NCBI GenBank assembly: GCA_016744855.1
Contig: JADGDO010000009.1
Coordinates: 3,871 to 67,870 of the forward strand
DNA length: 64,000 nt
DNA from: Candidatus Fermentibacteraceae bacterium
GTDB taxonomy: Bacteria; Fermentibacterota; Fermentibacteria; Fermentibacterales; JCC-6
Direction of reading: 5' to 3'
Position numbers and translations under genes: made by a program. This document shows, one piece after another, positions 8,358-16,000 of the stretch; positions within the stretch are counted from its first letter, which is position 1, and each line of letters starts with the position of its first letter. The notes under the pieces are model-generated. The model searched no databases, was not told the origin of the DNA, and saw only the letters and a list, made by a program, of their open reading frames with translations.

Positions 8358-9125
8358 TTGAACAAAGTAGTTTTATTTGTAATACTGGTGCTTGCAGGGG
8401 CACTTCTGGGTTTTCTCTCCGGAACAATTTCTGCACCCATGGTCTTCGAGACTCCTGTTTTTATCTCTTCTATGGGTGCCACAGCAGCTCCGGTTACCGT
8501 TCCCGATGTTATGGGCTTGAGTAGATCTGAAGCACAGAGAACCATCGAAAGCGGGAATCTGGTTCTTGCCGGTCAGTGGACGGAATACGGTAGCTTTGAG
8601 ACCATGGGAATGGTAGTAAGGCAGGACCCGGTTCCCGGAACTCAGGTTCCTCGCGGGGCACCGATCAACATTTTCTGGAATGTAGGCCCTCTTTTTAGGC
8701 CATTTTACCCTGATTCCATTATTGGTCTTTCCGCCAGCAGGGCAGAGGAAAAAATTGCAGACTGGCAGCTCTACACAGCTGGTAGAACAAGAATTCCCCA
8801 CCCTTCCATTCCTGAAGGTGAGGTAATTGCGGTTGCGCCATGGTTTGCTGAAAGCATTTCTGTAAGACGGCCTGTAAGATTACTGGTCTCGTCAGGCTGG
8901 ACTGGAATCCCTGTTCTTGTGGGTCTTAGCGTAGCAGATGCCGAGAGCATTCTTATCGAAAGAAGGCTTGTGATGCAAATTATTGAGGAAAGAACGATTA
9001 ATGACATTCTTAAAGAGGGTACTGTCCTTGAACAATCCCCCTATTCGGGAGAAAACTATATTCAGGGAGATACTGTATCTGTTGTTACCGGCGCTGTTGG
9101 CGCTGGCGGGTGGGGAGAATGGTAA
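8358..9125 (+). CDS. Membrane-anchored PASTA-domain protein
   Basis: 255 residues starting at TTG 8358; no ATG or GTG is in frame between the upstream gene and this codon. One N-terminal transmembrane segment (VVLFVILVLAGALLGFLSG) is followed by about three PASTA repeats (VPDVMGLSRSEAQRTIESG; IIGLSASRAEEKIADWQ; IPVLVGLSVADAESILIERR). PASTA domains bind peptidoglycan fragments or beta-lactams and usually belong to Ser/Thr kinases or PBPs; here there is no kinase or transpeptidase domain. PASTA genes next to rpe are seen in several bacterial groups. It overlaps rpe by one base (TAATG). Confidence 0.85.
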   Translation: MNKVVLFVILVLAGALLGFLSGTISAPMVFETPVFISSMGATAAPVTVPDVMGLSRSEAQRTIESGNLVLAGQWTEYGSFETMGMVVRQDPVPGTQVPRGAPINIFWNVGPLFRPFYPDSIIGLSASRAEEKIADWQLYTAGRTRIPHPSIPEGEVIAVAPWFAESISVRRPVRLLVSSGWTGIPVLVGLSVADAESILIERRLVMQIIEERTINDILKEGTVLEQSPYSGENYIQGDTVSVVTGAVGAGGWGEW

Positions 9126-9781
9126 TGAGTAAGGCAATAATTGCTCCATCAATTCTGGGATGCAATCATGGAGAACTGGCTTCTGCATCGGCAGAGCTTG
9201 AAATAGATGGTGCTGACTGGATACACCTCGATGTTATGGATGGTGTTTTTGTTCCTGTTCTGACCTTTGGGGCAGGAGTTGCCAGTTCCATATGTGGTGC
9301 GGTTTCCATTCCGGTAGATGCGCATTTGATGGTTGATAAACCGGCAGACCTTATCGAAGGTTTTGCAAAGGCCGGCTGCAGATACATAACCATTCACCCT
9401 GAATCTTCAGAAAAACACATTCACCGGGTGCTCGGTGGAATTAGGGAACTTGGTTGTTCTCCGGGTCTGGCCCTCAACCCTGCAACTTCTCCTGAAATTA
9501 TTAGATGGGTAGCTCCGCTGGTTGATCTGGTTCTGATAATGACAGTGAATCCCGGATACGGTGGGCAGAAACATATATCAGCGATGCATGAAAAAATTCG
9601 TACCGTTCGGAAATTCCTTAATGAGGCCGGACGTAATGATGCTATTATTTCAGTAGACGGGGGAGTCGATTCTTCTAATGCAAAGAAGCTTGTTAAGGCT
9701 GGTGCATCGGTTCTTGTAAGTGGTTCATACATCACTTCGTCTCCGGACCGCACGGCTGCAATTGCTTCATTGAAGGTTTAG
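9125..9781 (+). CDS. rpe: Ribulose-phosphate 3-epimerase
   Basis: 218 residues, interconverts ribulose 5-phosphate and xylulose 5-phosphate in the pentose phosphate pathway. The TIM-barrel signatures are complete: IIAPSILGCN, WIHLDVMDGVFVP (metal-binding Asp), VDAHLMV, LALNPATSPE, VNPGYGGQK and SVDGGVDSSN. I chose ATG 9125 because GGGGAG at 9112-9117 is seven bases upstream and it overlaps the PASTA stop; an upstream GTG/ATG would extend back into that gene. Confidence 0.95.
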   Translation: MSKAIIAPSILGCNHGELASASAELEIDGADWIHLDVMDGVFVPVLTFGAGVASSICGAVSIPVDAHLMVDKPADLIEGFAKAGCRYITIHPESSEKHIHRVLGGIRELGCSPGLALNPATSPEIIRWVAPLVDLVLIMTVNPGYGGQKHISAMHEKIRTVRKFLNEAGRNDAIISVDGGVDSSNAKKLVKAGASVLVSGSYITSSPDRTAAIASLKV

Positions 9782-9784
9782 CCA

Positions 9785-10090
9785 ATGAAAAAAATACTTT
9801 TAATTGCACTTTCTCTCGTCCTTCTCTCCTGTGGAACCACAACCTCCAGCATAGATGAAATCAGGGAGAGACTGGAAGTAAACAAATGCAGACTGAACCG
9901 TGAGGAAGTGATCTTCCAGATGCGGGATCATGAATATCTTCAGGATACCACCTATACAGAGATTCCAGGTTTCCTGCTTGAAGATTCATTATACACATGC
10001 CCTTCCTCGGGCGAGTTTTACTCTCTTGTTATGGACGGAGACGACAGAAGTATCGAGTGCCCATCCGGTCACGGAGATTCTTCTTTCTAA
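9785..10090 (+). CDS. Small predicted lipoprotein
   Basis: 101 residues with a signal peptide and lipobox (IALSLVLLSCG; lipidated Cys near residue 16). The mature part is short and acidic, with two further Cys (YTCPSSGEFYSL and IECPSGHGD) in a CPS...CPSGH arrangement that resembles the cores of small zinc-ribbon-like or prepilin-associated proteins. Function unknown. It lies three bases after rpe and is the last gene of the lysA operon. Confidence 0.75.
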   Translation: MKKILLIALSLVLLSCGTTTSSIDEIRERLEVNKCRLNREEVIFQMRDHEYLQDTTYTEIPGFLLEDSLYTCPSSGEFYSLVMDGDDRSIECPSGHGDSSF

Positions 10091-10097
10091 CCGGTAT

Positions 10098-10125
10098 TTG
10101 ACAGTCGCATTAATTATATTATAAT
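10098..10125 (+). promoter_or_regulatory. Strong sigma-70-type promoter of the ffh-rplS operon
   Basis: TTGACA at 10098-10103, a 16-base spacer, then TATAAT at 10120-10125: both boxes perfect. It starts just after the preceding gene and should drive ffh and the following translation genes. Confidence 0.85.
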
Positions 10126-10136
10126 CGCTTGACTTT

Positions 10137-10159
10137 GCAGGGGCGTTCGTGCGCCCTGC
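10137..10159 (+). other. GC-rich hairpin in the ffh leader
   Basis: GCAGGG pairs with CCCTGC, extended by GC pairs past a single bulged G and closed by a TTCGTG-type loop. No T-run follows, so it is not an intrinsic terminator. It sits directly downstream of the strong promoter and about 55 bases before the ffh start, so it would lie at the 5' end of the mRNA, where it could stabilise the message or regulate it. Confidence 0.45.
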
Positions 10160-10213
10160 TGAGGTAGTGTAATCGAATGTAACTTCATTTTATTTTGGCA
10201 GGAGCAGTTTTAG

Positions 10214-11527
10214 TTGTTTGATAAACTTGCAGATCGACTAGGCCAGACTTTCAAGAATCTCTCAGGAAAGGGAGTTCTATCAGAGAGTAATATCAGCGAT
10301 GCTATGCGCGAGATCAGAAGAGCGCTGCTTGAAGCCGATGTGAATTTTAAAGTAGCAAAGAAATTTGTTGCAGAAGTTACAGAAAAGGCCACGGGGGAAA
10401 GGGTTCTAAAGAGCCTCTCACCCGGGCAGCAGGTTGTTAAAATTGTTAACGAACAGATCGTCGAGCTACTCGGGTCCAATGCGGAAAAACTTGAGCTGAC
10501 CGGTAAGCCTCCGCATGTTATTCTTCTGTTGGGCCTACAGGGATCGGGAAAAACAACAACTGCAGCAAGATTAGCCTACCTTCTTCAAAAGAAGCAGAAC
10601 CGCAGATGCATGGTTGTGGCAGCGGATCTTCAGAGACCGGCAGCTATTGATCAGCTTGAGGTTATGGCAAAGAAAGCCGGGGCTTCCTTCTACTGTGACA
10701 GAAATGAGAAGGATCCAGCTGAAGTAACTCGTGCTGCTATCCACAAAGCAGGATTGGCGTACAACGATGTTGTTATTGTTGATACTGCTGGTCGTCTTCA
10801 TGTAGACAGTGATCTTATGGAAGAGCTTGAACGGGTTAAGGCTGTTGCAAAACCCGATGAATCTCTCCTTGTTCTTGACGGGCTTTCCGGTCAGGATGCT
10901 GTGAATGTTGCTCTTGAATTCAACGAGCAGATCGGTTTTTCCGGAGCAGTCCTCACTAAAATGGACGGAGACTCAAGAGGTGGAGCTGCTTTATCTTTCA
11001 GGGCAGTTACGGGCAAGCCGATAAAGTTTGTCGGTATCGGTGAAAGCGTGACGGGTCTTGAAGAGTTCGATCCCTCCAGAATGGCTGGGCGAATTCTGGG
11101 TATGGGTGACATTGTCGGTCTTGCTGAGAAGGCTCAGGAGATGTTCGATGCTAAAGAAGCAACCAAACTTCAGAAGAAGATAAAGACCAATTCATTCAAT
11201 CTCGAAGATTTCAGAAAAGAACTTGTAAAAATAAAGAAAATGGGTTCGCTCAATGAGCTCATGGCAATGCTTCCCAAGGGCATGCGCCCCGCAGGTGCAG
11301 ACCTTGATTCTTCTCAATTTACACAGATGGAAGCACTGATTAATTCAATGACGACGAGGGAAAGGCTTCGCCCAGAGATTATTAATGGAAGCAGAAGAAA
11401 AAGGATAGCGAAGGGAAGCGGTAGAACTGTAAGTGATGTAAACCGTTTGCTTAAAGAATACAGAACCATGAAAAAGATGATGAAAAGAATGCGCAGCACC
11501 AGAGGAATGGCGTCAATGTTTCGCTAG
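10214..11527 (+). CDS. ffh: Signal recognition particle GTPase Ffh/SRP54
   Basis: 437 residues, starting at TTG 10214 behind AGGAG. The N-domain helices come first. The G domain has the P-loop around residues 107-115 (GLQGSGKTTTA), DTAGR at 190-194 and TKMDGD at 248-253. A methionine-rich M domain ends with the RNA-binding RRKRIAKGSGRTVSDVNRLLKEY region. It binds 4.5S RNA and signal sequences and targets nascent membrane and exported proteins to FtsY. First gene of the operon with rpsP, khpA, rimM, trmD and rplS, a widely conserved order. Confidence 0.97.
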   Translation: MFDKLADRLGQTFKNLSGKGVLSESNISDAMREIRRALLEADVNFKVAKKFVAEVTEKATGERVLKSLSPGQQVVKIVNEQIVELLGSNAEKLELTGKPPHVILLLGLQGSGKTTTAARLAYLLQKKQNRRCMVVAADLQRPAAIDQLEVMAKKAGASFYCDRNEKDPAEVTRAAIHKAGLAYNDVVIVDTAGRLHVDSDLMEELERVKAVAKPDESLLVLDGLSGQDAVNVALEFNEQIGFSGAVLTKMDGDSRGGAALSFRAVTGKPIKFVGIGESVTGLEEFDPSRMAGRILGMGDIVGLAEKAQEMFDAKEATKLQKKIKTNSFNLEDFRKELVKIKKMGSLNELMAMLPKGMRPAGADLDSSQFTQMEALINSMTTRERLRPEIINGSRRKRIAKGSGRTVSDVNRLLKEYRTMKKMMKRMRSTRGMASMFR

Positions 11528-11597
11528 TCACAGGCATATTGAGCTCATAGTAGCTCTCTAGTCTGTTCCAGTGTGTGTGCAAAACAGGAGGTGACGA

Positions 11598-11918
11598 TTG
11601 GTAAAGATCAGACTGAGAAGAATGGGAAGCGCCAAGACCCCGTTCTACAGAATAGTTGCTGCTGATTCCCGCAGAGCGGTAAGTGGCAGTTTCATTGAGA
11701 TCCTTGGTTACTATGATCCGCTTAGAAAACCACTCGAGATGAAAGTCGACGAGGGTAAGGTGTTCAAGTGGCTGGGCAACGGAGCGCAGCTTTCAGACAC
11801 TATGAGAAGTCTACTTCGTAAAAGCGGTACAATGGCAAAATGGAATCGTATACTGCAGGGCGAGGAAGGCATTGTGCCCGAGACAGTATTCATTAAAGGT
11901 GAGAGCAGAAACTCTTAA
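11598..11918 (+). CDS. rpsP: 30S ribosomal protein S16
   Basis: 106 residues. VKIRLRRMGSAKTPFYRIVAADSR is the typical S16 N-terminus. The start is TTG at 11598, preceded by a perfect AGGAGGTGA at 11586-11594, which fixes the start. S16 is an early 16S rRNA-binding protein. It is the second gene of the ffh operon. Confidence 0.97.
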   Translation: MVKIRLRRMGSAKTPFYRIVAADSRRAVSGSFIEILGYYDPLRKPLEMKVDEGKVFKWLGNGAQLSDTMRSLLRKSGTMAKWNRILQGEEGIVPETVFIKGESRNS

Positions 11919-11966
11919 TGAATTTATTGAGGCTGTTGCCCGCAACTTCTAAATCCGGAGGATGAA

Positions 11967-12197
11967 ATGAGAGAACTCGTTGAACACATGGCCCGCACCC
12001 TGGTTGAGAATCCAGATGGCGTCAGCGTTGAGGAAACTACCCAGGAAGACATGACAGTTTACGAGCTCAGGGTTGAGGAAGCCGATCTCGGTCGCGTTAT
12101 CGGTAAGGAAGGTAGAATTGCCAAAGCTATGCGGATGATTGTTCGTTCGGCTGCTGCAAGACATGGCCAGAAGGCCACAATAGAAATAATGGACTAG
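11967..12197 (+). CDS. khpA: KH-domain RNA-binding protein KhpA
   Basis: 76 residues, a single KH domain with the RNA-binding GxxG loop in RVIGKEGRIAKAMRMIVR. The position between rpsP and rimM is the standard place of khpA/ylqC. In Firmicutes KhpA pairs with KhpB/Jag and affects cell elongation; here only the domain and synteny are visible. Good ribosome site (CCGGAGG) in front of the ATG. Confidence 0.93.
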   Translation: MRELVEHMARTLVENPDGVSVEETTQEDMTVYELRVEEADLGRVIGKEGRIAKAMRMIVRSAAARHGQKATIEIMD

Positions 12198-12204
12198 ATC
12201 TGTT

Positions 12205-12699
12205 ATGGAAAAAAGAGTACCTTACGGCTTCATAGAGAGAACCCATGGTATGAATGGGCGAATGATACTGAAGATTTTTGTGTTTGGTCCTGCTGTTCCT
12301 CTTGAAGAGGGAACCAGACTGTATGCCGGAGATCGCATTCTTACGGTTACCAGATCAAGAAAAAGGGATAACGAGCGAGTTACCTTTGATTGTTCTGAGG
12401 TTTGGAAAAAAGATCAGGCATCGGAGCTTACGGGCGTGTCGGTAGAAGTTGAGGCAGATCAGGTATTGAAGCCAGGATTTCCTCTTCCTGTATATGGATT
12501 CGCAGAGTTCAGTATTATTTCCAGAGGGAAGAAATTCCCTATTGAGGAAGTTGAGTACAACAACTCAAATCCTCAGCTTATCGTCAGAGGAGAGGGTGGA
12601 TTGTTTCCTGTCCCTTTGGTACTTGCCCTTACCGGGGAAGTGGATTCGGCAGAAAGAACCATTCTGGTTGATTTGCCCGAAGGGCTGGAGGAAATATAG
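12205..12699 (+). CDS. rimM: Ribosome maturation factor RimM
   Basis: 164 residues. N-terminal RimM domain (PYGFIERTHGMNGRMILKIF corresponds to the family's GxIxxxHGxxGxxxV pattern) followed by a PRC-barrel-like half. It assists 30S 3' domain assembly and binds S19. It lies between khpA and trmD as expected. The sequence is more divergent than usual in the linker, and the C-terminal PRC barrel is weakly conserved. Confidence 0.88.
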   Translation: MEKRVPYGFIERTHGMNGRMILKIFVFGPAVPLEEGTRLYAGDRILTVTRSRKRDNERVTFDCSEVWKKDQASELTGVSVEVEADQVLKPGFPLPVYGFAEFSIISRGKKFPIEEVEYNNSNPQLIVRGEGGLFPVPLVLALTGEVDSAERTILVDLPEGLEEI

Positions 12700-12713
12700 A
12701 CACCACTCTGAAG

Positions 12714-13460
12714 GTGGCAGTTGCCACAGTGTTTCCCGACCTTTTCTCTACCTTTCTGGAAACAGGAGTAGTAGGAAGAGGGCTTGAAAAGGGAGTCGCC
12801 TCTGTACAGATGCATGATATACGCAAGCATCCTGTTGATAAACGAGGTTCTGTGGATGACTACCAGTTTGGCGGTGGAGCCGGGATGCTTATAAGACCTG
12901 AGCCACTTTTCGATACTCTCGAGGAAATTTCCTGGAGAGATGGTGCAAGAATAGCTTTGATGACCCCACAGGGCAGACAACTTGACACCGATTATGCGAA
13001 GGAACTGGCTGAATGCGGGAAGCTTGTTGTTTTCTGCGGCAGGTATGGAGGGGTTGATGAGAGGTTTCGCCGAGAGGTTGTAACCGATGAGATTTGTGTT
13101 GGTGATGCGGTAGTGTCCGGCGGTGAGATTCCTGCAATGTACCTTATTGAAGCTATTTTTAGATGGCTTCCCGGGGTACTTGGACGTTTGGAATCAGCAC
13201 AGAGTGACAGTTTCGCAACGGGTCTTCTTGATTACCCGAGATACACCCGTCCGGCAGAATACAGGGGACTTACAGTTCCTGAGGAACTTCTGTCCGGTAA
13301 CCATGCTTTGATAGCTGAATGGAGATTCAGGGCTGCTTTGAAGAAAACAAGAGAAGTTAGACCTGATTTGCTTTTAAATTGTAACGAAAAAGAGACAGAA
13401 ACACGATTTGCTTCTATAATGAAAGAAGCGGATCGCGCGAAGGAGCAGGACAATGGATGA
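12714..13460 (+). CDS. trmD: tRNA (guanine37-N1)-methyltransferase
   Basis: 248 residues from GTG 12714. Knot-fold SAM methyltransferase with [32 protein letters not shown] and the trefoil-knot region [18 protein letters not shown]. It methylates G37 next to the anticodon to prevent frameshifting. The start is uncertain: the family consensus begins two residues earlier, which would be a CTG at 12708, while the only strong ribosome site (GGAGG, 12687-12691) is placed for a start near 12696-12699. The end overlaps rplS by eight bases. Confidence 0.95.
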   Translation: MAVATVFPDLFSTFLETGVVGRGLEKGVASVQMHDIRKHPVDKRGSVDDYQFGGGAGMLIRPEPLFDTLEEISWRDGARIALMTPQGRQLDTDYAKELAECGKLVVFCGRYGGVDERFRREVVTDEICVGDAVVSGGEIPAMYLIEAIFRWLPGVLGRLESAQSDSFATGLLDYPRYTRPAEYRGLTVPEELLSGNHALIAEWRFRAALKKTREVRPDLLLNCNEKETETRFASIMKEADRAKEQDNG

Positions 13461-13809
13461 ACTGCTGAGAAGTGTAAGTCAGGATCAGATCAAAACTGAT
13501 CTTCCTGATTTCCGGACGGGTGATACCGTTCGTGTTCACTATCAGGTGATTGAGGGCGACAAGGTCAGAGTACAGATTTTTGAAGGTACTGTGATTGCCC
13601 GCAGAGGCGGCGGAATTGATGAAACTTTTATGGTGAGAAAGATTTCCGGTGGAGTTGGAGTGGAACGAGTTTTCCCTCTTAATTCACCTCGAATCGCCAA
13701 GATTGAAGTTTCCAGACACGGTAAAGTACGTAGAAGCAAGCTCTTCTACCTCAGAAAGAAAACCGGCCGTGCCGCAAGAATCAAGGAACGCAGAGTTTAT
13801 AAGAAGTAA
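13453..13809 (+). CDS. rplS: 50S ribosomal protein L19
   Basis: 118 residues, full length. [52 protein letters not shown] and [17 protein letters not shown] are typical of L19. It is at the 30S-50S interface. It overlaps the end of trmD and is followed one base after its stop by the rnhB-yraN fusion. Confidence 0.97.
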   Translation: MDELLRSVSQDQIKTDLPDFRTGDTVRVHYQVIEGDKVRVQIFEGTVIARRGGGIDETFMVRKISGGVGVERVFPLNSPRIAKIEVSRHGKVRRSKLFYLRKKTGRAARIKERRVYKK

Positions 13810-13810
13810 A

Positions 13811-14770
13811 GTGTCAAATCTTTACCTTTTCGACGAGCGTTACAGGTCCGAGTATGGCGTTATAGCCGGCTTGGATGAAGCAGGAAGAGGACCTTTAGCG
13901 GGTCCTCTTGTTGCTTGTGCTGTTATTTTACAGGGTTCTTTCAGAAATGAAATTCTTAATGACAGCAAGAAGCTGACTGATAAAACCAGAAGAATGCTGA
14001 AACCTCTTATTGAGGAATCCGCTGTCCGCATCTCTCTGGGAGTCGTTTCATCTTCCGAAATAGATAAAAACAGAATGGCATGGGCCGTTAGAACATCATT
14101 CAAACGGGCAATGAAGCCGCTTATAAAACAATCTGATGTCTTTCTTATCGATGGTAACAGCGTTTCCGGTCTTGAAGCCCCATCAAGGTTCATTGTGAAG
14201 GGTGACTCAAAGAGTCTTTCAATAGCTGCTGCAAGTGTTATCGCCAAAGTTACCAGAGATGACATCATGCTTGAAGCTCACAAGGAATACCCTGAATATG
14301 GGTTCAGCAGTCATAAAGGGTACGGTACTGCAGCACACCTTAAAGCTCTTAAAGCTATTGGGCCGAGCCCGATACACAGAATGTCTTTTGCACCTCTGTG
14401 TAACATCTATCAGACTGGGCAGATGTCACTTTTCCCGCTTGATATACCGAATCCGGGAAAGGCTGCTGAGATGCTCGCAGCCCGTTACTACGAAAAGCTC
14501 GGCTTTACTGTTATCGAGAGAAACTGGCGATCGCCTGAAGGAGAGATTGACCTCATTATCCGAAAGAACAATTCGGTTATTTTTATTGAGGTAAAATCGA
14601 CGCTAACGGGCCATTCCAGAGAAGCTCTGGAAAAAATAAACAAGGCAAAAATAGCCAGAATCAGAAATGCAGCTGAAGCATGGATTGCCACCACTTCATA
14701 CGGTGGCACATGCCTACTTGAAGGGGCATTGGTGGAAGCCGGAAGCGTCCAAAGAATACCCGTAAACTAA
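13811..14770 (+). CDS. rnhB: RNase HII fused to a YraN/UPF0102 endonuclease-like domain
   Basis: 319 residues from GTG 13811, one base after the rplS stop. Residues ~1-205 are RNase HII: the catalytic Asp22-Glu23 in GLDEAGRGPLAGPLV, DSKKLTDKTR, KGDSKSLSIAAASVIAKVTRD and GFSSHKGYGTAAH. It removes RNA from RNA/DNA hybrids and misincorporated ribonucleotides. Residues ~220-319 are a YraN (UPF0102) domain with a PD-(D/E)XK nuclease core: GEID with Asp247 and FIEVKS with Glu260 and Lys262. In most bacteria these are neighbouring separate genes; here one frame runs through with no internal stop or obvious ribosome site. The N-terminal assignment is certain, the fusion very likely. Confidence 0.93.
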   Translation: MSNLYLFDERYRSEYGVIAGLDEAGRGPLAGPLVACAVILQGSFRNEILNDSKKLTDKTRRMLKPLIEESAVRISLGVVSSSEIDKNRMAWAVRTSFKRAMKPLIKQSDVFLIDGNSVSGLEAPSRFIVKGDSKSLSIAAASVIAKVTRDDIMLEAHKEYPEYGFSSHKGYGTAAHLKALKAIGPSPIHRMSFAPLCNIYQTGQMSLFPLDIPNPGKAAEMLAARYYEKLGFTVIERNWRSPEGEIDLIIRKNNSVIFIEVKSTLTGHSREALEKINKAKIARIRNAAEAWIATTSYGGTCLLEGALVEAGSVQRIPVN

Positions 14771-14804
14771 TTAAATATGCTATAACATACCATTAAGGTG
14801 GGTA

Positions 14805-14833
14805 TTGCTTTTTGTCTATGCTCACGATATATT
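14805..14833 (+). promoter_or_regulatory. Promoter of the first selenoprotein gene
   Basis: -35 TTGCTT (14805-14810), 17-base spacer, -10 TATATT (14828-14833). The same layout with TTGTTC and TATATT lies upstream of the second copy, and the sequence after the -10 (TCATGAAACC) is identical in both, so the promoter was duplicated with the gene. A weak hairpin (ATACC...GGTAT, then T-run) just before the -35 box may end the upstream operon. Confidence 0.7.
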
Positions 14834-14865
14834 TCATGAAACCTACAAGCCGAAAGGAATGTTCA

Positions 14866-15858
14866 ATGAAATTGACAGTTTTTGCTTTAATCATTATTGC
14901 AGTTGCGGGTTTCGCAGCGGACAGAGTGGTTTCCTGGGAGTATGCAACTCAGACGGGTTGAGGATCTTGTATCAGCAGCTGGTCAGCTGTTAAAAATGCT
15001 ATTAATCCCTTTGTTACTTCAAATGAAGTTGCTCCTTTTTATCACTTCTACAATGGGCCCGGATCCAATTCTTTCTCGAGTGCGAGAATTGGTATTTTTG
15101 GTCTGGGATACACTCCATGCGTATCTATTGACGGTTACTCAGCCAGCAGTTCTGCTTCCAGCTATGCCGGTTCGATTAACGCAAGACTCGCCGTTCCGTC
15201 CTACGTTTCTATTGATGTAAACTGTGTTGGTGATGCCACCGGCGGAACTGCTTATTTCAGTATTACTGCCGAACAGGATCTTGATACCGGAGTAAAGCTT
15301 TATTCTGCAATTCTTGAAGACCATGAGATCGCCACCAGTTCATGGGGAGGATACAGCGGTAAGGAAATGATGTGGATTCCTGTAGTTGCTCCAACAGCAG
15401 TATCTGGAACTGTTTTGAATTTCACAGGCCCATATCCTCAGACTATTGAACTCCAGGGTAATTACACACTTAACCCAACAGCACACCCCTACGCCAACCT
15501 CAACGTGGCTGCCATTGTTCAGGGTTATCAGAGTAATTCCGAAAAGGAAGTTTTCAACGCTTACTTTGCCCCGCTTGCTACAACTGGAATCGAAGAAGAC
15601 GAATCAGCCATGGTAAATAGCACAGCTCTTTTGGGTGCATATCCCAACCCCTCAACTGGTGCATTTTCCATCTCAAGTATGATTCCTGAAGGAACAACTG
15701 GTACAATCGATGTTTTCGATGTTACCGGACGTACCATTGAGCAGTTCAATGCAGGCTCTCTTGAAAATATGTACATCGAAGAAGCCGGTGTTTACTTTGT
15801 CAGGCTTACAACAAGCACAGGTGAAACTCTCAGAAGTCAAGTTGCTGTAATTAGATAG
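14866..15858 (+). CDS. Exported thioredoxin-like selenoprotein, copy 1 (UGA = Sec at codon 32)
   Basis: 330 residues if the TGA at 14959-14961 is read as selenocysteine. The start ATG 14866 has AAAGGAA upstream. A signal peptide (LTVFALIIIAVAGFA) is followed by WEYATQTG-Sec-GSC, an exported thioredoxin-fold redox motif in which Sec32 replaces the first Cys of CxxC and Cys35 is kept; YTPCVSIDG (~82-90) is the cis-Pro loop. The region resembles Omp28-type thiol proteins (TGTWCGxC). Residues ~255-330 form a FlgD-like sorting-type domain (YPNPSTGAFSIS...VFDVTGRTIEQF...GVYFVRLTT). A SECIS-like hairpin follows the TGA, and the paralogue at 16001 has the same TGA and hairpin. Likely function: reductive or isomerase chemistry outside the inner membrane. 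A conventional annotation would see only a truncated C-terminal piece. Confidence 0.85.
14974..14991 (+). promoter_or_regulatory. SECIS-like hairpin of copy 1
   Basis: AGCAGCT (14974-14980), loop GGTC (14981-14984), AGCTGTT (14985-14991): seven base pairs including one G-U. The loop starts 19 bases after the TGA. In Escherichia coli fdhF the GGUC of the SECIS apical loop starts 18 bases after the UGA, so distance and loop agree with a SelB-binding element. GGAT directly after the TGA could also pair with ATCC at 15005-15008 as a lower helix. Confidence 0.8.
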
Positions 15859-15885
15859 CGCAACTTTTCTGATCAGATAGTATCG

Positions 15886-15919
15886 AAGGGGAGAGTCTAA
15901 ATGACTCTCCCCTTTATTT
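15886..15919 (+). terminator. Intrinsic terminator after copy 1
   Basis: AGGGGAGAGTC (15887-15897), loop TAAAT, GACTCTCCCCT (15903-15913): eleven perfect base pairs followed by TTATTTTT. It separates the two selenoprotein genes into two transcripts. Confidence 0.9.
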
Positions 15920-15940
15920 TTACACATGCATAGTATGGTA

Positions 15941-15969
15941 TTGTTCTCTTGCTATTTGAATACTATATT
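15941..15969 (+). promoter_or_regulatory. Promoter of the second selenoprotein gene
   Basis: -35 TTGTTC (15941-15946), 17-base spacer, -10 TATATT (15964-15969), followed by the same TCATGAAACC as copy 1. Position relative to the start codon is almost identical to copy 1, which supports both being real. Confidence 0.7.
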
Positions 15970-16000
15970 TCATGAAACCAACAAGGGAAGGGATATTGCT

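Noticed and set aside
10137-10159. 4.5S/SRP RNA gene in front of ffh
   Set aside because: The hairpin is only ~23 bases and lacks the conserved SRP RNA loop sequence and internal symmetric loops.
14866-15858. Copy 1 as a pseudogene with a nonsense mutation
   Set aside because: The paralogue has the TGA at the same codon, the frames are otherwise intact and divergent, and a SECIS-like hairpin follows both.
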